This document shows positions 63,409 through 64,000 of a DNA stretch of 64,000 nucleotides, one piece after another. The notes under the pieces were generated by a model. It saw only the letters and a program-made list of their open reading frames with translations, did no database searches and had not been told where the DNA came from. The translations under genes were made by a program, and so were the position numbers. The stretch's first letter is position 1. Every line of letters begins with the position of its first letter. Origin of the DNA: Marivivens sp. (GTDB taxonomy: Bacteria; Pseudomonadota; Alphaproteobacteria; Rhodobacterales; Rhodobacteraceae); the NCBI GenBank assembly GCA_024642115.1, contig JAHEBU010000008.1:1-64000 (forward strand), read 5' to 3'.

Positions 63409-64000
63409 TTGGCAAAGGCGACGTTTTGGGCGATTCTGGGCCTTGGGCTGCTGGGCGCCCTGATTTCAGGCTACCTGCGGTATGAACTGGCATTTCCGGG
63501 GGTTTCGGGTCTGACCATCGCCCTTGCCGGAGACAAACCGGGCGACCTTTATCGTTTGGCTGATCTGCTGCATGGCTGCCTGTCCACGATGATCACCTTT
63601 CTGGTCGGAGCCTTTGCGGGGTTTGTGGCAGCAGAGCGGGGGTTTGCGCCGGGCCGGGTCTGCGGGTGGATCGCCGTGGTGGCCCTCGCACAGCCAGTCT
63701 GGTGGCTTTCGGGCAGTTTGGTTCAACCGGGTCTCGACGAAATCTTTCGCTTAGAGGTCTTTGGCGCGATCCGCATGCAAGACGGCGGCCTGTCGCATCT
63801 TGTCTTTCTGTTGCGCGGCTCTGCCATTGCGGTTCTGCTCAGCCTCTTACTGCCAGCCGTCGGGGCGGCGGCCCTGCTGGCGGGGCCGGGATGGCGCCTA
63901 GCGGTCTACTGGGCAATGGTTTTTACGGTGCCGACTGTCCTTTGCCTGTCGCTTGTCGTTGCGCTGAACCAGGGGGGCGTTCCGATCTGGTGCGTGCCTG
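63409..64000 (+). CDS. Polytopic membrane protein, partial at right edge
   Basis: A frame of 197 codons runs from a TTG at 63409 (AAGGGA 6 nt upstream, at 63397-63402) to the window end without stop. The product starts [20 protein letters not shown] and shows about five hydrophobic segments (near 6-22, 58-76, 88-104, 135-160 and 168-187). It is divergent from argS with an 86-bp spacer. I do not recognise the family; the C-terminus is outside the window. An ATG at 63402 is in another frame and soon stops. Confidence 0.65.
   Translation, partial: MAKATFWAILGLGLLGALISGYLRYELAFPGVSGLTIALAGDKPGDLYRLADLLHGCLSTMITFLVGAFAGFVAAERGFAPGRVCGWIAVVALAQPVWWLSGSLVQPGLDEIFRLEVFGAIRMQDGGLSHLVFLLRGSAIAVLLSLLLPAVGAAALLAGPGWRLAVYWAMVFTVPTVLCLSLVVALNQGGVPIWCVP

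Noticed and set aside
1-64000. CRISPR arrays, insertion sequences, prophage, toxin-antitoxin or antibiotic clusters
   Set aside because: No spaced direct repeats, transposase, integrase, phage structural protein or such gene sets were seen in any part of the window.

Overview
The window looks like a chromosomal segment of a Rhodobacterales alphaproteobacterium (Rhodobacter/Paracoccus/Roseobacter relatives). The reasons are the high GC content, and these conserved gene blocks: lptF-lptG-lptD-surA-pdxA-rsmA; a YceD-family gene followed by rpmF-plsX-fabH-ihfA and a MerR-like gene; argS-SPOR-nagZ-scpA-scpB plus a 65-aa protein; and prfA-prmC next to a DUF4167 gene. A double-length dCTP deaminase and an OlsB-type ornithine lipid acyltransferase fit the same group. 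This is inferred from gene content; no database search was possible.

Region 1-6.5 kb: the 3' end of a tRNA-Asn, then a surface-polysaccharide block. It holds an SGNH-type membrane acyltransferase (minus strand), an FdtA/QdtA-like sugar ketoisomerase, a DegT-type aminotransferase, a left-handed beta-helix acyltransferase and two family 2 glycosyltransferases. Together they could make and transfer a 3-amino-3,6-dideoxyhexose. Part of this block is visibly more AT-rich than the rest.

Region 6.7-22 kb: transport and catabolism. A complete Dpp/Opp-type peptide ABC transporter (minus strand) lies divergent to an M24 Xaa-Pro-type peptidase. Then comes a GntR/FCD regulator with two palindromes in its promoter region, divergent to a tightly coupled eight-gene operon (14268-21981). 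The operon encodes a spermidine/putrescine-type ABC importer (ATPase, Tat-type binding protein, two permeases), an Asp/Glu/hydantoin racemase-family enzyme, a metal-type NodB hydrolase resembling HP0310/cyclic imide hydrolase, a 92-aa CxxC protein, a COG0523/CobW GTPase and a second NodB-fold enzyme whose metal triad is altered as in PuuE allantoinase. This is the best candidate for an undescribed system: uptake and ring opening of a cyclic imide, hydantoin or ureide with its own metal-delivery module.

Region 22-38.6 kb: a DEAD-box helicase with a long basic tail, a possible small transcription unit (24.3-24.7 kb), a TfoX-C protein and methyltransferase, ndk, an ABC-F ATPase, a MarC protein, a retropepsin-like protease, a GFA protein and holC. 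The LPS-export operon lptFGD with surA, pdxA and rsmA follows and ends in a bidirectional terminator.

Region 38.6-50.2 kb: DUF4167, prmC, prfA, DUF1499, agmatinase, a DUF6636 protein and an M20 amidohydrolase on the minus strand; mazG and an iron-binding protein gene on the plus strand; then a second ABC-F ATPase, olsB, msrB and bamE.

Region 50.2-64 kb: a YceD-family gene, rpmF, plsX, fabH, ihfA, a MerR-like gene, gph, tRNA-Pro(GGG), dcd, a secreted protein, a Ca2+/Na+ antiporter, and then scpB, scpA, nagZ, a SPOR protein and argS on the minus strand. A partial membrane protein runs off the right edge. No insertion sequence, prophage, CRISPR array or rRNA gene was seen.
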